Positions 35,937 to 48,767 of a stretch of 64,000 nt of DNA are shown piece after piece. Numbering within the stretch: position 1 is the first letter of the stretch; each line of letters begins with the position of its first letter. Both the position numbers and the translations under genes were made by a program. Where the stretch lies: contig NC_059409.1 of the NCBI RefSeq assembly GCF_905220565.1, positions 5,153,501 to 5,217,500 on the forward strand, given 5' to 3'. The DNA comes from Melitaea cinxia. Its lineage: Eukaryota; Arthropoda; Insecta; Lepidoptera; Nymphalidae. Below the pieces are notes generated by a model that worked only from the letters and a program-made list of their open reading frames with translations, was not told the DNA's origin and ran no database searches.

Positions 35937-36208
35937 AGGCTATCCTGATCTGGACCGGACCTGGTCCTGATGAAGTATGCCTTACCATACTTGGTTATAT
36001 TTTACATCAGGCTATCTTTGTCTGGACCGGACCTGGTCCTGATCCAGTATGCCTTACCATACTTGATTATATTTTACATCAGGCTATCCTTGTCTGGACC
36101 GGACCTGGTCCTGATCCAGTATGCCTTACCATACTTGATTATATTTTACATCAGGCTATCTTTGTCTGGACCGGACCTGGTCCTGATAGAGCTTGCCGGA
36201 TCAGGCGT
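35937..36208 (+). repeat. 72 bp tandem repeat, 3.7 copies
   Basis: Units start at 35937, 36009, 36081 and 36153 (aggctatc, tttgtctggaccggacctgg, tcctgatccagtatgcctta). The period is a multiple of three, so two overlapping plus-strand frames stay open across it and would encode 24-residue repeats. I read these frames as a by-product of the period. The unit shares the ggtccggtcc/ggtccagac motifs with 35211-35577, in opposite orientation. Confidence 0.9.
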
Positions 36209-36280
36209 ACCTTATCCTATCCTGATCCGGTCCAGATACATGATCTGGTTGAGCCTGACCTTTTTTCTACTCGGGAAGCT
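36209..36280 (+). repeat. Further unit of the GGTCC palindromic family
   Basis: 'taccttatcctatcctgatc', cggtccagatacatgatctg and 'ttttctactcggga' match the plus-strand unit at 35211-35295 and close the cluster. Confidence 0.6.
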
Positions 36281-36379
36281 CTTAAAACACTTTTTTACTT
36301 TTATATTAAAAACACTAAAGGTTTTTTTTCTCAAGACTTTTATATCAACACATAATATTGTCGAAATTTGTTGCTGTGC

Positions 36380-36427
36380 TTTCTGCTTCAGGGGTTGTGG
36401 GTACGATTTCCACCCCGAGTCTGGGTG

Positions 36428-36464
<37 letters not shown>

Positions 36465-36625
36465 GTCATATATTTATATATTTACTATTTATAAGTATGT
36501 TTATCGAAAAAAAAAATGTAGCTATACCAGTCGGCTGTTACGTATAATACAAGCATTAAGTTCTTACTTTAGGAACAGATGACCGTGTGTGTATTATGTA
36601 GATATTTATTTATTTACATATATAA
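36380..36625 (+). mobile_element. SINE-2 (tRNA-related), degenerate
   Basis: A decayed B-box-like gggtacgatttcc (36399-36411) is followed by 'accccgagtctgggtgtaat', a (TA)n run, 'tttaggaacagatgaccgtg' and a (tatt)n-rich tail. A second copy at 40258-40475 shares the last part. Confidence 0.5.
36429..36461 (+). repeat. (TA)n microsatellite
   Basis: About 16 TA units within SINE-2. Confidence 0.9.
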
Positions 36626-36737
36626 TATTATAATTATTTATTATTATTAAAAATATATATTTATATATACATTGAGCATTAGCAAATTCTATAATAACTA
36701 GGTTTTAACTATCTTAATGTCATCTTATGTCATATGG

Positions 36738-36870
36738 TTAATTATTCCCCGCTATCCCACCCCAAGGCGAGCGAAGGAACACCCCAGAGGTTTTAGTCCA
36801 TGCGAATCGGACATACCAGCTCCCTCGGGTTGGAGGCATCCGTTAGGGATTTCCTCTGGGTCAAAAAAAA
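36738..36870 (+). repeat. GC-rich interspersed repeat with 'gaggttttagtcc'
   Basis: 'attccccgctatcccacccc', 'gcgagcgaaggaacacccc', gaggttttagtccatgcg, 'ctccctcgggttggaggc' and a terminal A-run. GC-rich against the background. Family not named; similar style to 19717-19800. Confidence 0.5.
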
Positions 36871-38084
36871 ATGGTTAAATATTCTATTACATTTTTAAAT
36901 AAATCACTTTTTTATACTATCTTATGATAAAAAATTAAGTTACATCACTTTGATTTCTAACCAGCCAGCAATACACTGCGACTTCTCTCCTTTCGATTCG
37001 TCTTCTAGCTATTAAAGAAAAGGGAAAAAATAATAATAATGGAAAATCCTAGAAAAGGATCCAAATAGTATAAATATATTTTTAACTTTCTAAGACCATT
37101 ATGATGGTCATATATTACGATATAAGTTGTTTACAAATATAATATTAAGACGATGTTTACCAATTAGCTCACTAGAGTACTTTCAATTCACACCCACCTC
37201 CTAACACGTTAATGACGTAAAAGACGAAACGCTGATGAGATCTGGCAAGGGTACAATGTCACTCATTCAAATCCCTTTGAAACTCAGTACATCCATTTAA
37301 ATTAGAAATAAATATCGTTTATTAAAGGTTTTTTTAATAATAATTTATATACCTAAGTTAAGACAAGTTTTTCAATAGTCTCTTTGAGGTTTTGAATATG
37401 TTAACATACCCAAAATATCGTGAATATTATCGTGTATAGAGATTTGTCACAGCTCCAGGTTAATAAGTCCGTCAAACGGTTTATTTAGCATGCATGACAT
37501 GTTAGAAGTAATAACTTCGATTTAAATAGAATCTATATATTAATACGTAAAGCCAAAACTCTGTAGGTACCCCTTTTGCAAAAATAGCGCGGACGGAGGA
37601 GTGTGAAATTTCGCACACTTATAGTTAATTTAAATAGAAAAGGAGGAGTACAGACTGTTAACATATTTTTTTAAATCATGCATAAAAATATATTAAATCA
37701 ATAAAAAAAAAACATTACACACACTACCATGTATTTGACACGCACACGCATGTATCTTTTGTTAATTATCAAAGTCTGTAGTCAAATTGAAAAATTATAA
37801 AAAAGGTTCTTTACTATCATAATTTTTTGGTTTTCTTTATTATTAGTTATGGTCGAATTTATATATATATATATATAGGCTATTTAATCTATCTGTTCTA
37901 TCTTGCCTGATGTGTAGCTTCTTGTCGTCAGTATAGATAATATTTTTAATATTCATATCACGTTTTTAACCGAGTTTTTGTTTTTTTCATAAATGACGTA
38001 AAATTGTGTTAAGATTTAATAACAGAATATTGTATTATTGATAATATAAACATCCTGTAAATATACCATTGCAGGGCAAAGTTA
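36871..38084. other. AT-rich tract with (TA)n
   Basis: A short (TA)n at 37860-37877. Otherwise nothing recognised. Confidence 0.5.
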
Positions 38085-38215
38085 TCCTTCATATAAAGAA
38101 GAATTGGAGCTTAATCCATAATGCTGCTCCGCTGAGAGTTATCATATATGCTTGTCAGATACATATAGGATCGAGAATATTGTGATAATAACAGGGACAG
38201 AAGACTTTACGTGTT
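38085..38215 (-). mobile_element. SINE-1 body, degenerate
   Basis: On the minus strand it matches the body: 'gagcagcattatggattaag' and 'ctccaattcttc', then the tail side. Strongly decayed. Confidence 0.5.
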
Positions 38216-39197
38216 CTACGAAGCATGGTGAAGTGGACCACTAGGACAATTATCCACACCACAAACAATTTTTTAACGACAATAACTACATAAATTTGCT
38301 CTGAACGGGAACTTAACCCACAATCACAATTGTAATTTAACTATTATTCAACTGCACCAGAAAGGTCATCAAAATAAATACATAGATGTAATGTAATAAT
38401 TAAATACATATAACTATTTGCTCAAAAAAACATTTCTCTCTTAGCAATCGGAAAATACATAACTATGTTACGTAGAAAATTTAAATAAACTCTAGACCAG
38501 CTAATAAGAAACGGTTTGAACCACAAACGGCGCCATTTAGCTTTCTCAAAGAGAGCGGTGTGAGGGAATGAAGCCGCGAGCAGAAACTAGTGTGTGCGTA
38601 ATAATTTGATCTGTCACTTTCACTCGGCGGGCTGTTAACGAAAATAAAACGTTATTATCATTTACGCTACATTTTGCTTTTAAATTTCTTAAGCAAAAAT
38701 CGTAATATAATTTGATCCATGTTAAGTTTGTCTGGCTGTTGCACTACATGTGAGTTACAGCATAATATCAAGAATTTGTCTATTTAAGTAGGCTTCGAAA
38801 GCACTTTGAATCGTCACTTTACAAATTATAATTATATTAGTCTTAAATAAATTAATAGTAATTAACTTGAAGCTACCACCAATTCGGAATGTAAATCCTG
38901 CAGAGAAGAATCGATAACAAATTCAACAGCTACTCTTTATATTATATCTTTAACTTTTCTTCATAAAGTATTTATTATAAATATTTGAAATTAAATTGTA
39001 ATTCTCTAAAATAACAAGGATCAAACAAACTCACTCTACGGAGAGATCAATGCGTCATAAACACTTTTACAAGAGAGAACTTTGTTGGACGTCATTAAAT
39101 TTGTGTCAGGTAAGTAAACATTTTAATATTGCTTAATTGTATATAATAAGACTCTTTAAATTAAACTAGAAATTATCTGTACAAATATTATATATGT
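38216..39197. other. AT-rich tract, nothing identified
   Basis: Bases 38520-38640 are slightly richer in GC (aacggcgccatttagc, 'gaatgaagccgcgagcag') but carry no recognisable signal. Confidence 0.5.
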
Positions 39198-39526
39198 GAT
39201 GTGTCTGTTTGTAATAAAAACTTAAAATAGCCGCTTTAAAAAAATCGCTTTTTACTAAATGCATAAGGATGTATACATACATATACCAAAATAACATGTT
39301 TTACAACTTTTGTCTGTCTGTCTGTCTCTTTGTCTGTTTGTTCCGGCTAATCTCTGATACGGCTGGACAGATTTTGACGGGACTTTTACTGGCAGATTAG
39401 CTGATGTAATAAGGAGTAACTTAAAAGCTACTTTTATTTTAGAAATTTATTTATTTTATAGCTCTGCGAACTGAAAAATAACTTTTTTGTTAAATTCCAC
39501 GCGGACGAAGTCGCGGACACAGCTAG
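39198..39526 (+). mobile_element. Helitron-like element, 'cgcggac' subfamily, longest copy
   Basis: Runs from gtgtctgtttgtaat through 'gctttttactaaatgcataa', (tgtc)n, 'cggctaatctctgatacggc', 'gctgatgtaataaggagtaa' and 'ttgttaaattccacgcgg' to gaagtcgcggacacagCTAG followed by T. A GCGGAC/GTCGCG hairpin lies a few bases before CTAG. It pairs with the minus-strand copy at 18248-18478 and the plus-strand copy at 56561-56749. Confidence 0.65.
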
Positions 39527-40032
39527 TTTATGATGAATGTATATAAACTATACTAAATTTAGGCTTCAATAAATATATGTATACATAAGATAAGGAGTTC
39601 GAGAGGAACATCGGTGGTTCTTTACGGGATTAGAAACAAAGTAATATTGCTAAGCAACTTAATGCCAGTGGTTTAGGTTCAAGTCGACATAAATATATAT
39701 ATTTTTTAAATGTACATACAAATAAATATTTCAGGCCTATATAAATAAAAATATATTACACTCAAACGTAGGAGGGACGAGTCGAGCCAACTATGCTAAC
39801 GGATCAGTCACATAAAATTATATAACTGTTTTCATCAAAACGTGTATTTTACTGTCTAAGACAATTCTGGAAAATTCCGTATCTTATACATACATGTATT
39901 TGAAACAATTTTATGATAAATTAACATCAAACGATTTATCAAAATACGGTATCGGTGACCGCAACATTGTTCTGCGGCTACTTTCTTTTCTGTTCTCAGG
40001 TCGGGGATCCTAACCCTTGGATTTATCTTGAC

Positions 40033-40170
40033 GGAGTGTTGGCGCAGTGGTCACAGCACTAGCTGTTACGCTGGCGGTCGCGGGTTCGGTTTCCGCTCAC
40101 GACAGACATTTGTATTGGCCATATAGATGTTTGTCGTGGTCTGGGCGTTTCTGCTTGTGTATGTGTGTGT
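40033..40170 (+). mobile_element. SINE-1 head, 'gtgcttgtgtat' subfamily
   Basis: A box tggcgcagtgg (40040-40050) and a decayed B box ggttcggtttc (40083-40093), then 'cagacatttgtattggcc' and gtttgtcgtggtctgggcg, ending in (tg)n. No SINE-1 tail, so it is either 3'-truncated or a different tail type. Confidence 0.7.
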
Positions 40171-40257
40171 TTCAGTAAATTATTATTTATTTATTATCTT
40201 AATTTCATTTTCATCATTTTCATTCATTTTAATTCATTTTCTCTATAACGAATAATA

Positions 40258-40475
40258 AGACACGATAATAATTATCATTAGTGATGCTTAAACCAAGATT
40301 GGACTATTGTCTTTTTCAGTTACGTTATGCTTTGGTTGTTGATTCCCGTTCTTATACTATTATAATGTTCATTTATTTATATGTGTTTGATTTATACATA
40401 CATTTATAAGCTGTCTACCTTAGGAACAGCGATCGTGTGTCTTTGTTAAACGTAGGTATTTATTATTTATTGCTA
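40258..40475 (+). mobile_element. SINE-2, second copy
   Basis: Ends with 'taccttaggaacagcgatcg', tgtgtctttgttaaacgtag and a (tatt)n-like tail, as in the 36.4 kb copy. The B-box area (gttgattcccgttc) is poorly preserved. Confidence 0.45.
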
Positions 40476-41689
40476 AATGAAAAAAAGTGATTAAATAAAA
40501 AATATCATGAAATTAACTTATAAAATTAATTTAACTTCTACCTCGTCTAACGAGTCAATAAACTTGTTACTGTTTAAAGACACTGTAAAAGGCACTTTTT
40601 ACTATTAAAACTGTTAAATTTATTTAAAGTATATTGTGTCTAGGCAGAATACGAGTAAATGTATGGTTCCGTTTATTTTAGAAGTAATTATAATTGTAGT
40701 AATGTGGCCATGTTTGCATGTTGTAAAAGATAAAATTTAAAAGTACCAATGTTTCATTTATTTTTTCTGTTTTCCCGTTTTCCCTCCAAACGGGAATATT
40801 ATATATGGTTCATCTTAATACACCACCGTACCACACCACTACTACACTAAAGCTATCACCCTAGAAACGATTTTAGTAAAATTATAATGAAGTAAATCTC
40901 ACATACAAAATCGCAAAGTAAATCGTAACGAACTCTACCAAGCAGTCCGAGCCAGTAACTAGATGTAATCGAGAAGAGACATCACATTCTAAAACTAGCT
41001 TTTGACAGCATCTTGCTCTATAACTTATTGCATAAATAATATACAAGCATTCTGCTAACTTTATTTTATCTGTAAACAAAAACCTTTTATAATTTAAGTT
41101 AATAAACATAATTAACATAATATTTAATAACAGTAAAAAAAAAACTCAATAATCGTTAAAAGTAAGTCAAAAAGTTAACTTAAACCCGTGTCAATACAGA
41201 TAGTCTTTGTTTAAAAACAAGATAAGAAGCGTCATCCTTTGATAATTTAAGGTTTTATTGATGTTAAATTATTCGTTTTTGTAACGCGGACTGGCACTTC
41301 AGACAGACAATTGTTTTTTAGCGAAATGTAGTTTACTGGAGTACAAGAATGCTTTTATAAAGATGACAAGGGTCAACAAAAGCTGCCAATCATTTGTCAA
41401 CATGTTGTACCATTGTTAAAACTTACCTCACATTCATATACACATTCGTGGAAAGATTTTAAGTTGAATGTCCTTAATTACCGTTAGTACAAAAACGGCT
41501 TTTAAACATAATCATTGATTTGGCACCTATTTAAGTTTGTAGAACGAATGATGATATTTCTCAAAATGATATTCCTCCTAAAATAAAATTAGTCCCAAAA
41601 CTTGAAGATAATCGAAGTGAGATTCAAGCCGTGTGTTAAAGTGCTTAACCATATTATGTTTTAGAAAAAAAGGATTGATATTAAGTTAA
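40476..41689. other. AT-rich tract, nothing identified
   Basis: No recognisable feature. The minus-strand open frame 40882-41118 has no known domain. Confidence 0.5.
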
Positions 41690-41900
41690 TTACCTGCCAA
41701 GCGAAACGTCCTTTTGTCGGTCGAGTCGACTGAGTTCATTGATTCCGTCCCTGCGCCCCCCGGCTTGACTCATATAACGCTAACCAACAAGTGTGACCCG
41801 CGCTTCGACCTACTTTACCCCCTACTCTTAAGCGTTTGGTCTTAAAGAAAGAGGCGAGGTAGGTCAAGTAAGGTGGTGATGCAGCGCCAACATGTGTTTG
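41690..41900 (-). promoter_or_regulatory. CpG-rich block, candidate noncoding exon or promoter
   Basis: About 200 bp are unusually GC-rich (gtcggtcgagtcgactgagt, 'gtccctgcgccccccggc'). On the minus strand a donor-like CTTGGCAG/GTAATT lies at about 41688-41702. A 67-codon minus-strand frame (41736-41939) starts upstream and stops before the donor, so any exon here would be untranslated in that frame. No similarity recognised. Confidence 0.25.
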
Positions 41901-44900
41901 TGGCATTGGCCTGTGTGTTGTGGCAATGGCCTTTATCATCGCACATTCAAAATTTGACCTTAATACATGAAAACAAGATATATTCTGCGCTGCATAAAAT
42001 TTTTGGAGGTTTCGTTATATTCTTATGTTTAGGGAAAATTAGTTCTTTTGCACGTATAAATAAAACATAAATTTGTGGAAAAGTTTTGTATTTTAATAAC
42101 GTATTAATGACATATTAATCTGTATGAACTCTCTCGTTTAATTTAGGTGGATGATACGTTTTCATTGGATGTATGTAAATCCTTACAAACGTTTTAAAGT
42201 TAATGTACTTAGTAATGAGTACTTAAATAATAAAACAACTACACAGAGAATTTCGTAATTCATATTTTGAATAAAAGGAATATCTAAGCAAATCGATAAT
42301 AAGACACTACGTGCTGTTTATTAAACAATAGTTTAAGTACTCTTGAAACCAAATCAAATCAAAGTTTTAAATTTATAATCACATCTTGAATAGTTGAATT
42401 TATAAACAAAGTTATTCTTAATATTAATACTATAATAATGAGTATTTAATATTTTTAAACCGTTAAATATTGTTGTAACATTTCCAAGCATTTAGTTTTA
42501 CAAAAAATAAACAATTTAACGGCTTTACTAGTTGCGGTTTCTTTGGAGTACGATATAAGAGGTGACTATATTTTATATTGCGCATACAATGTATACAATA
42601 GTATACAAATATAATCAGTATTTAGCAAATTTCGATTAACATTTAAATAAGGTTGAGTTTTAGACGAACGAAAAGTTATTTCGATTAATTAAATCAGGTA
42701 GCGTGGCTAGCATTCTTACCTTTCCACACTGACATTATTTATACAACAATTATTACTAAACATACAAACCTTAACGGTGTATTTAATCGATGTAAGAAAC
42801 TTGTGTCCTCGAACTCAAAAAATTTGACCCTGCGTGTCGTAGACATTTTAGGTATTATTTTGAATATAACTTAAAATATAAATACAGATGAAAAAGGTTT
42901 GAATCTTAAAAGTTAATTTTGTGACTACAATAACATTATTATAAATGTATGAAATCAAAGTTGAGGTGTGAATGACAGTCGATAAACTTTGATATTACAA
43001 TTTTATACCTCTTAAATTTAGTAATAGGTACTAATGTTTAATCTGTTTTTTTTATTTGCTCTAAATACTTATTTGCCGTTGACTCTTGACGCTAAATATA
43101 ATAATTATGCTGCTTGTCACCTTCATAAAAGTCTACAAAGTCTAAAAATGGATGGATAAAACGAATTACTTTATTTAATTCTCTAAGAATAATTGAGATA
43201 AGTGCATTCAAAGACACAAAAAAAGACTACTTATTTTATATATTATATGCGATTGAACAAAATAGTAACAGTTAACACTTTAAAGTTCATTTAGCATTCG
43301 AGAGACGAATCTATTACACCATTTCAAGATAAACCAATAAGCAGTAATAGCAATTTTAATAATCATTTTGATTGTTTGTTAACGTGATATCAACAATAAA
43401 ACAAATATTTGATTTATGTTAAATGTATTAAAATTTTTAGAAGACTTACAAGATACAAAGACAAGCTTAGACTATCGACCCGCCCGGGCTTCACATGTTT
43501 AATGTACTCGTACGTAATCTACATCATATGTTATGAAGCGATTTAATCACTTGTTTTAAGATGTAACAATTATTTTTGTTTAATAATTGTTAATATTTGA
43601 GAGTTTTCCAAGGATAGATAGAGATTTGAATGGGATGAAATCGAAATTTGTGTGGTAGAATTTTTATACTTCACCCGTCCATCTTTAGTAAAATATCAAG
43701 ATATGCTAGTTGAAATTTAAACTTTATGGCTGTACAAATAGAGTAGTCATTACGATGCACAGCCTATGTTGGCATGTTGTGTTGGGTCTCCTTTCATCCA
43801 ACGTTGACTTGCAATGTTTCGCACCGTCTCGCGCCCGTCAGAATCAACCCGCAGTGTTATACTACCTACATCTATTAGGTTTGCTGTAAATGTAACCGCT
43901 TCATACATATTTCTTGTTTTTTTTTTTATTATTAACAGTAACAGAGTTTAATAATGAGTACATATATAATAGAAATGCACTATTTTCTCTACGTAGAGAC
44001 GAGATATGCGTTTTTGTGAGATTGTATTGTAAATCTTTTGGTAAAAGAATTATTATTGACTATCAATATATCTCTTTTCTCGTCTTGCTGGTGAGAAATT
44101 GACTAAAACTCCCTAAATTACAGCTTGACAACACGATTACAAAACTTTGAATTGTGTGTGAATTTTGTAATGGTGTGTAGACATTCACATTTCACACATA
44201 TGCATGTTATATATTTGTCCTCAAAAAGATCTATTAAGTAATTTAATGAACTAATTGTAAGCGCACACAGACATGAGAATAGATACTTTTACAATACTAT
44301 TTAGTAACTATGAATTTTCTATGCGTATGATAACATTGTAAGCGGCTAATGTCTGTATATGAGAGATATTTAGAAAACACGGATTATAGGAGCTTTATGA
44401 TAACAATATAAGCCAGGGCAATTACTTTTACGTTTTTATTTGTTAGTAGTTTTCACAGTCGTCCTGGAGGCTTAACTTAAAATCTGGTGTAGATTTCATC
44501 TTGATATCCCGCCTAGAAGTGGAATTATTGCTTTATAAAAAATTGTAGCTCATTGTAAATTTATGTCGGTTCTTAGAGATAGCATTTTATAAATATCGGC
44601 TCTACCATAGTTATATAGGTCAATAGCATAATAAATACAATTTGTTTGTTTGTCCCTATGAAATTCGTTTTAGAAATGTGCGCAGCTAAAACGGCACAAA
44701 TAATCTTGCGCTCAGCGACATAAGATGTGATTAAAAATAAAGCCTATTCAAACAGTGGCAATGATTTTATCGCTTAGTATAATTAATTGTACTTCGATCT
44801 TCAACGACATAACGTTGGTAAAACTTTATGCATTCCCTGCTAACCTAAATAGCTTTATTTTAGTACAATCAAGTGATTTATTACAATTTATAATAAAGGA

Positions 44901-47658
44901 CTCTAACAGGGATCTATTCGTGAGCCTCGTCTTACCTAATCCAATGAGCGTGAAGTGAAATATGCGTGATTATCGTATCGTGAATGTCCTCTTTATTACA
45001 TACACACATATTATCTTACAAATAAACGCTTCTATCGTAATGTTGTTGTTGCCTAATGTATAGAATGTATTCATGTTTATAGCTGCCCAATTATTATATG
45101 AAAACGTAAAGGCGTGACTGTTAACGCAAATGTCACGTACTGTCACATGATGTTAGCCATTGGATTAGGGCGATCATACACATAGAAATTATATCTGGTT
45201 CTATCAGTTAAATATTAATTGTTTTAAATTAAGGGGACCAGGTGGTCTAGAAGCTTAGAATTACATGAGTTTTTACAAAATACGTCCAAATAACAACAAA
45301 AACTTTTGAAACTTTGAAAGGGCTATTTTTTTTAATTGTTTTTTTTTTTATATTTTTAAGAAGGCGTTGAAGTCACTCTCCTTAAAACAAAGAACCTGGG
45401 CGGCGTGTGATGTTTTAGTCCTTCTATGGGTCAGAAATAAAAAAACAAAACGGATTTTTAATTATTATAAATAAAGCTATCGCAGGAGGTAAATTACGAT
45501 TAATTAGCTATGTCAGCACTTATATTGTATATCCTCAGTCCTTTCAAACTCTTCAATTTATTCAGTTTTTCAGCTCTCGAATAATTAAAATATTTCCCTT
45601 TTACAACTCAGGTAAGCACCGACCGATTGTATTGACGCTGACCTTTTAAATAGGCTTAAAACATGAAATAGTGAAAATATCCCTTAATATAAAGTTTCCC
45701 TTAATTTCAAATACCAAAAAATATTTGTTTTAATTTTAAAATGCCTACTTCACTATCTCAGACTTTTTTAAGGAACGATATGGGCTATAAATATCATCTT
45801 ATGACTCATAAGACGTGTGTCCAACTAACTTAACCAGTCTTGAAATCAAAGCAAGTTAAAGCTTTGCTAGTACGCAGTGTTAGTGGTGCCATCTGTGTAT
45901 TCTTTTACATTATAAGTCATATTATTTTCTAACAGATTTAAATTATGACATTTTATACATAGTATAATTTTTTTGAACAGATTTAAATTATGACTATTAA
46001 CATTTTAACCATAGTATAATTTTTTTTGTATTGCACTTAATTTAAAAATAGTTGCATAGATAGCAGTCGTAAATAAGTGTAAATCCAATTGAATTCAATT
46101 CTAATCAATTATTAAAATAATTTAAAATAATACGTCAATTATAAAAAAAAAAACTAAGAAATTTGTAACTAAGTATGTTTTCGACCTTATGTTACAAATT
46201 CTTTAGGCGGGCGTCAAGGCGCCACCTATCTAAATTCGTCATAAATGTAACAGCAGCGATTAGGAGACCGGATGTTTTACCTGAATCGAACTTAGCGCTA
46301 TTGAATATAGGTTAAGCAAAACGAAACAAAAACAATCAAAATCATAAGTATAGTGTAAAACTACCTACCTACTTCTATTGATTAAAAAAAGAAGACTAAA
46401 AAATCGTTCAGAAATCAAGAAAAGAATGAAATGAAATGACTAATTGATTTAATACTCATCTACATAAGAATCTTTTAAAATGAGAAATGATTTTAATATC
46501 AACATTAATTTTGAAATGGAAATAAAATTAATATATAAAATCAAGATTATTATTTATTACTGTAGCGTAAACATATACTTAATTATTTTCCATCAAGAAA
46601 TCAAGTTAAGGGATTACAATCCAACATCGATGTCAAAGCTACGCCTAGTTCGTCTTTTACATTTGCCCCTATTTTCAGTCCAAAAACAATTTCTAATAAA
46701 ATTTATACCTTAAAAGTATAGAAATAGAGAATAATTTATCATTTTACGCCAATAGTTACTCCGTGTAAATACCTTCTTTTCATTCTGTCTTAAAAGAGGG
46801 CTTCTTCGTATGTGTGTGTGTGTTAAATGATTGTTTGTATGTTGTAGCATGACTCGTATTACGAATAATTTATTGACTACCATATTTCTTCATTAACGAT
46901 ACATTAATATGTCGGCATGGATTACCATAAAACACTCGACATCAAAAACGGCAATGTACGTTGATATTGTAAAATGACTTTGAACATTTTATGGCGTTCT
47001 CAGCAAGCAGCTGTTTTACTACGTTGATAATCATGTTCTGTTTCATTTTCTTGCCACGTTTTGATGCCGTTTTTATACGTTTACACCAATATTTGATCAA
47101 ATATTTGTGTTATAACTCGTACGATTTTAAGATATTTTCAATGTCTCACGCTTCGGAGAGAAATGCCTTTGTAATTTGTTAGTGTTGTATGTTTGGCAAA
47201 TGGTCGTTTCATACTATCACAAAACTATATCACATCCGAATATGAAGTAAGTGATAACTTAAGTGATTTAGGAAATCATATAACATTGATTAGAAAGTTA
47301 CCCGTGAACGTTAATAATTTAAGCAGAAATAAACACAGAAAGAGTATTATATCTATTGATTTCGTCGAAAATATTTGTTTTTAACGCTTCTTGTATGTTC
47401 ATGCGTGACGTCCATAGTTACGTATATATGTATTATATTTACGTAGATGTATGTATTATATTACGTGTGTATATTTAGCTACGAGAAAATGTTACGCATA
47501 CTTCTCCAAAGAATTCATAAACAATCGTCTGTATAATTGGTAACTTTGAATATGTCTCTGTGTGTTATGCACCGTTCCTCGTTGACGCCGTAGTAATTAT
47601 GTAACCTCTTTTTTATAAAACAACTACAAAGATAAATTATCTATAGTAACATAACAAC
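41901..47658. other. Long AT-rich tract, nothing secure
   Basis: 5.8 kb with only hints: a Helitron-like interior around 44440-44620 ('aaatctggtgtagatttc', 'gcctagaagtgg') and a 'ttttagtccttctatgggtc' repeat piece at about 45350-45430. Open frames at 44755, 46480 and 46991 show no domain, signal or family features and have the composition of random AT-rich DNA. Confidence 0.5.
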
Positions 47659-47661
47659 TAA

Positions 47662-48630
47662 CGGCCGAACCCAATATTCAATCTAAAGATAGAGATAGGT
47701 AGTTATCATCGACTGCTAATAACTAACTATCTATCCTTTGTAGTTGTCCCAATAATTCGCATAGGGGACTACTATCTCCAGTTAGCTGTAGATAGACCGG
47801 CTACCTGAGTTCTTCCTTACATTCCAGTATACACAGCGTCACAGACGGCCTCAGTTATGTTACACAGATGTTTTGTAGTATTTAAATTTGTCATACAAAT
47901 TTTATTCATATTAAAGTAATCTTGTTTTATAAAAATATGGACAAATTAATTTTTACACAGACTTTTTAATTTATAATAAATGATATTATTTTAATATGGA
48001 ATCCATGGTAAATCTAGTAACGGAACGTTTTAACACGACACGAAAAGACGCTACGACGCCATTACGCTTTATCGTCGTTTCGTTTGAATTTGTATAATTT
48101 TTTTACAAATCAAAATTCAAATTATACCAATCATTACAAATTATAGGTACAATCATTCACCAAATTGTTTGTTTTATTCACAAGATGAGTAAAGTATTAT
48201 TTCACAAGAAACTTATTATTTTTATTCAATTAATTGTTGCAAAAGTGCAATATCACTTGAACTGCTACTTGAACTTGAGTCTGCCATTATTTTTCACTCG
48301 AAATCAATTTTATTTTAAACAAAGAAAATACTTTTTCAATTAATAAATCTTAGTTATCCCCCGAAAACTATAGATCGGATATTGTTGTTACTAAAGATAA
48401 CCAACGTTACTGACAGATAGAGCTCTATTATTATTGGGACGCTTGCACTGTCATTTTCATACGAACTGTTATCTCTAGTAAGCTATCCTCCCTCTCGTCG
48501 ATAGACAGCTTTGAAGGATAAGATTGCCTATCGTCGACAAGTTTATTGGGTCAGTAAAATGAATGATAGATAGATATTTCTGTCTCTAGTAGGACATAAC
48601 CAGAGATAGATTGAATATTGGGTTCGGCCG
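47662..48630. mobile_element. Non-autonomous TIR transposon, Harbinger-like, 969 bp
   Basis: The first 24 bases (47662-47685, starting CGGCCGAACCCAATATTC) are exactly reverse-complemented at 48607-48630. TAA lies directly outside both ends (47659-47661, 48631-48633), consistent with the 3 bp T-W-A duplication of PIF/Harbinger elements. Further subterminal repeats contain 'atagata' and 'ctatctat'. No transposase is encoded. The perfect TIRs suggest fairly recent activity, helped in trans. Superfamily assignment rests on the duplication only. Confidence 0.75.
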
Positions 48631-48767
48631 TAAAAGTGCCTAAGAATTTTATTTGCAAGTATGTACCTATATGGAAGGTAAAGTATGACTACTGGACTTA
48701 TTGAAAAAATTCTTGCACTTGATTTCTCGTTTATAACCAAGTAACGTCTTAATAATATATTAAAGAC

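Noticed and set aside
35937..36208. Regularly spaced repeats that might be a CRISPR array
   Set aside because: The 72 bp units are near identical over their whole length with no unique spacers, and the context is a eukaryotic repeat cluster.
44755..44958. 67-codon plus-strand frame starting MAMILSLSIINC
   Set aside because: No family features, no splice-site context, no repeat or conservation evidence available; indistinguishable from chance.
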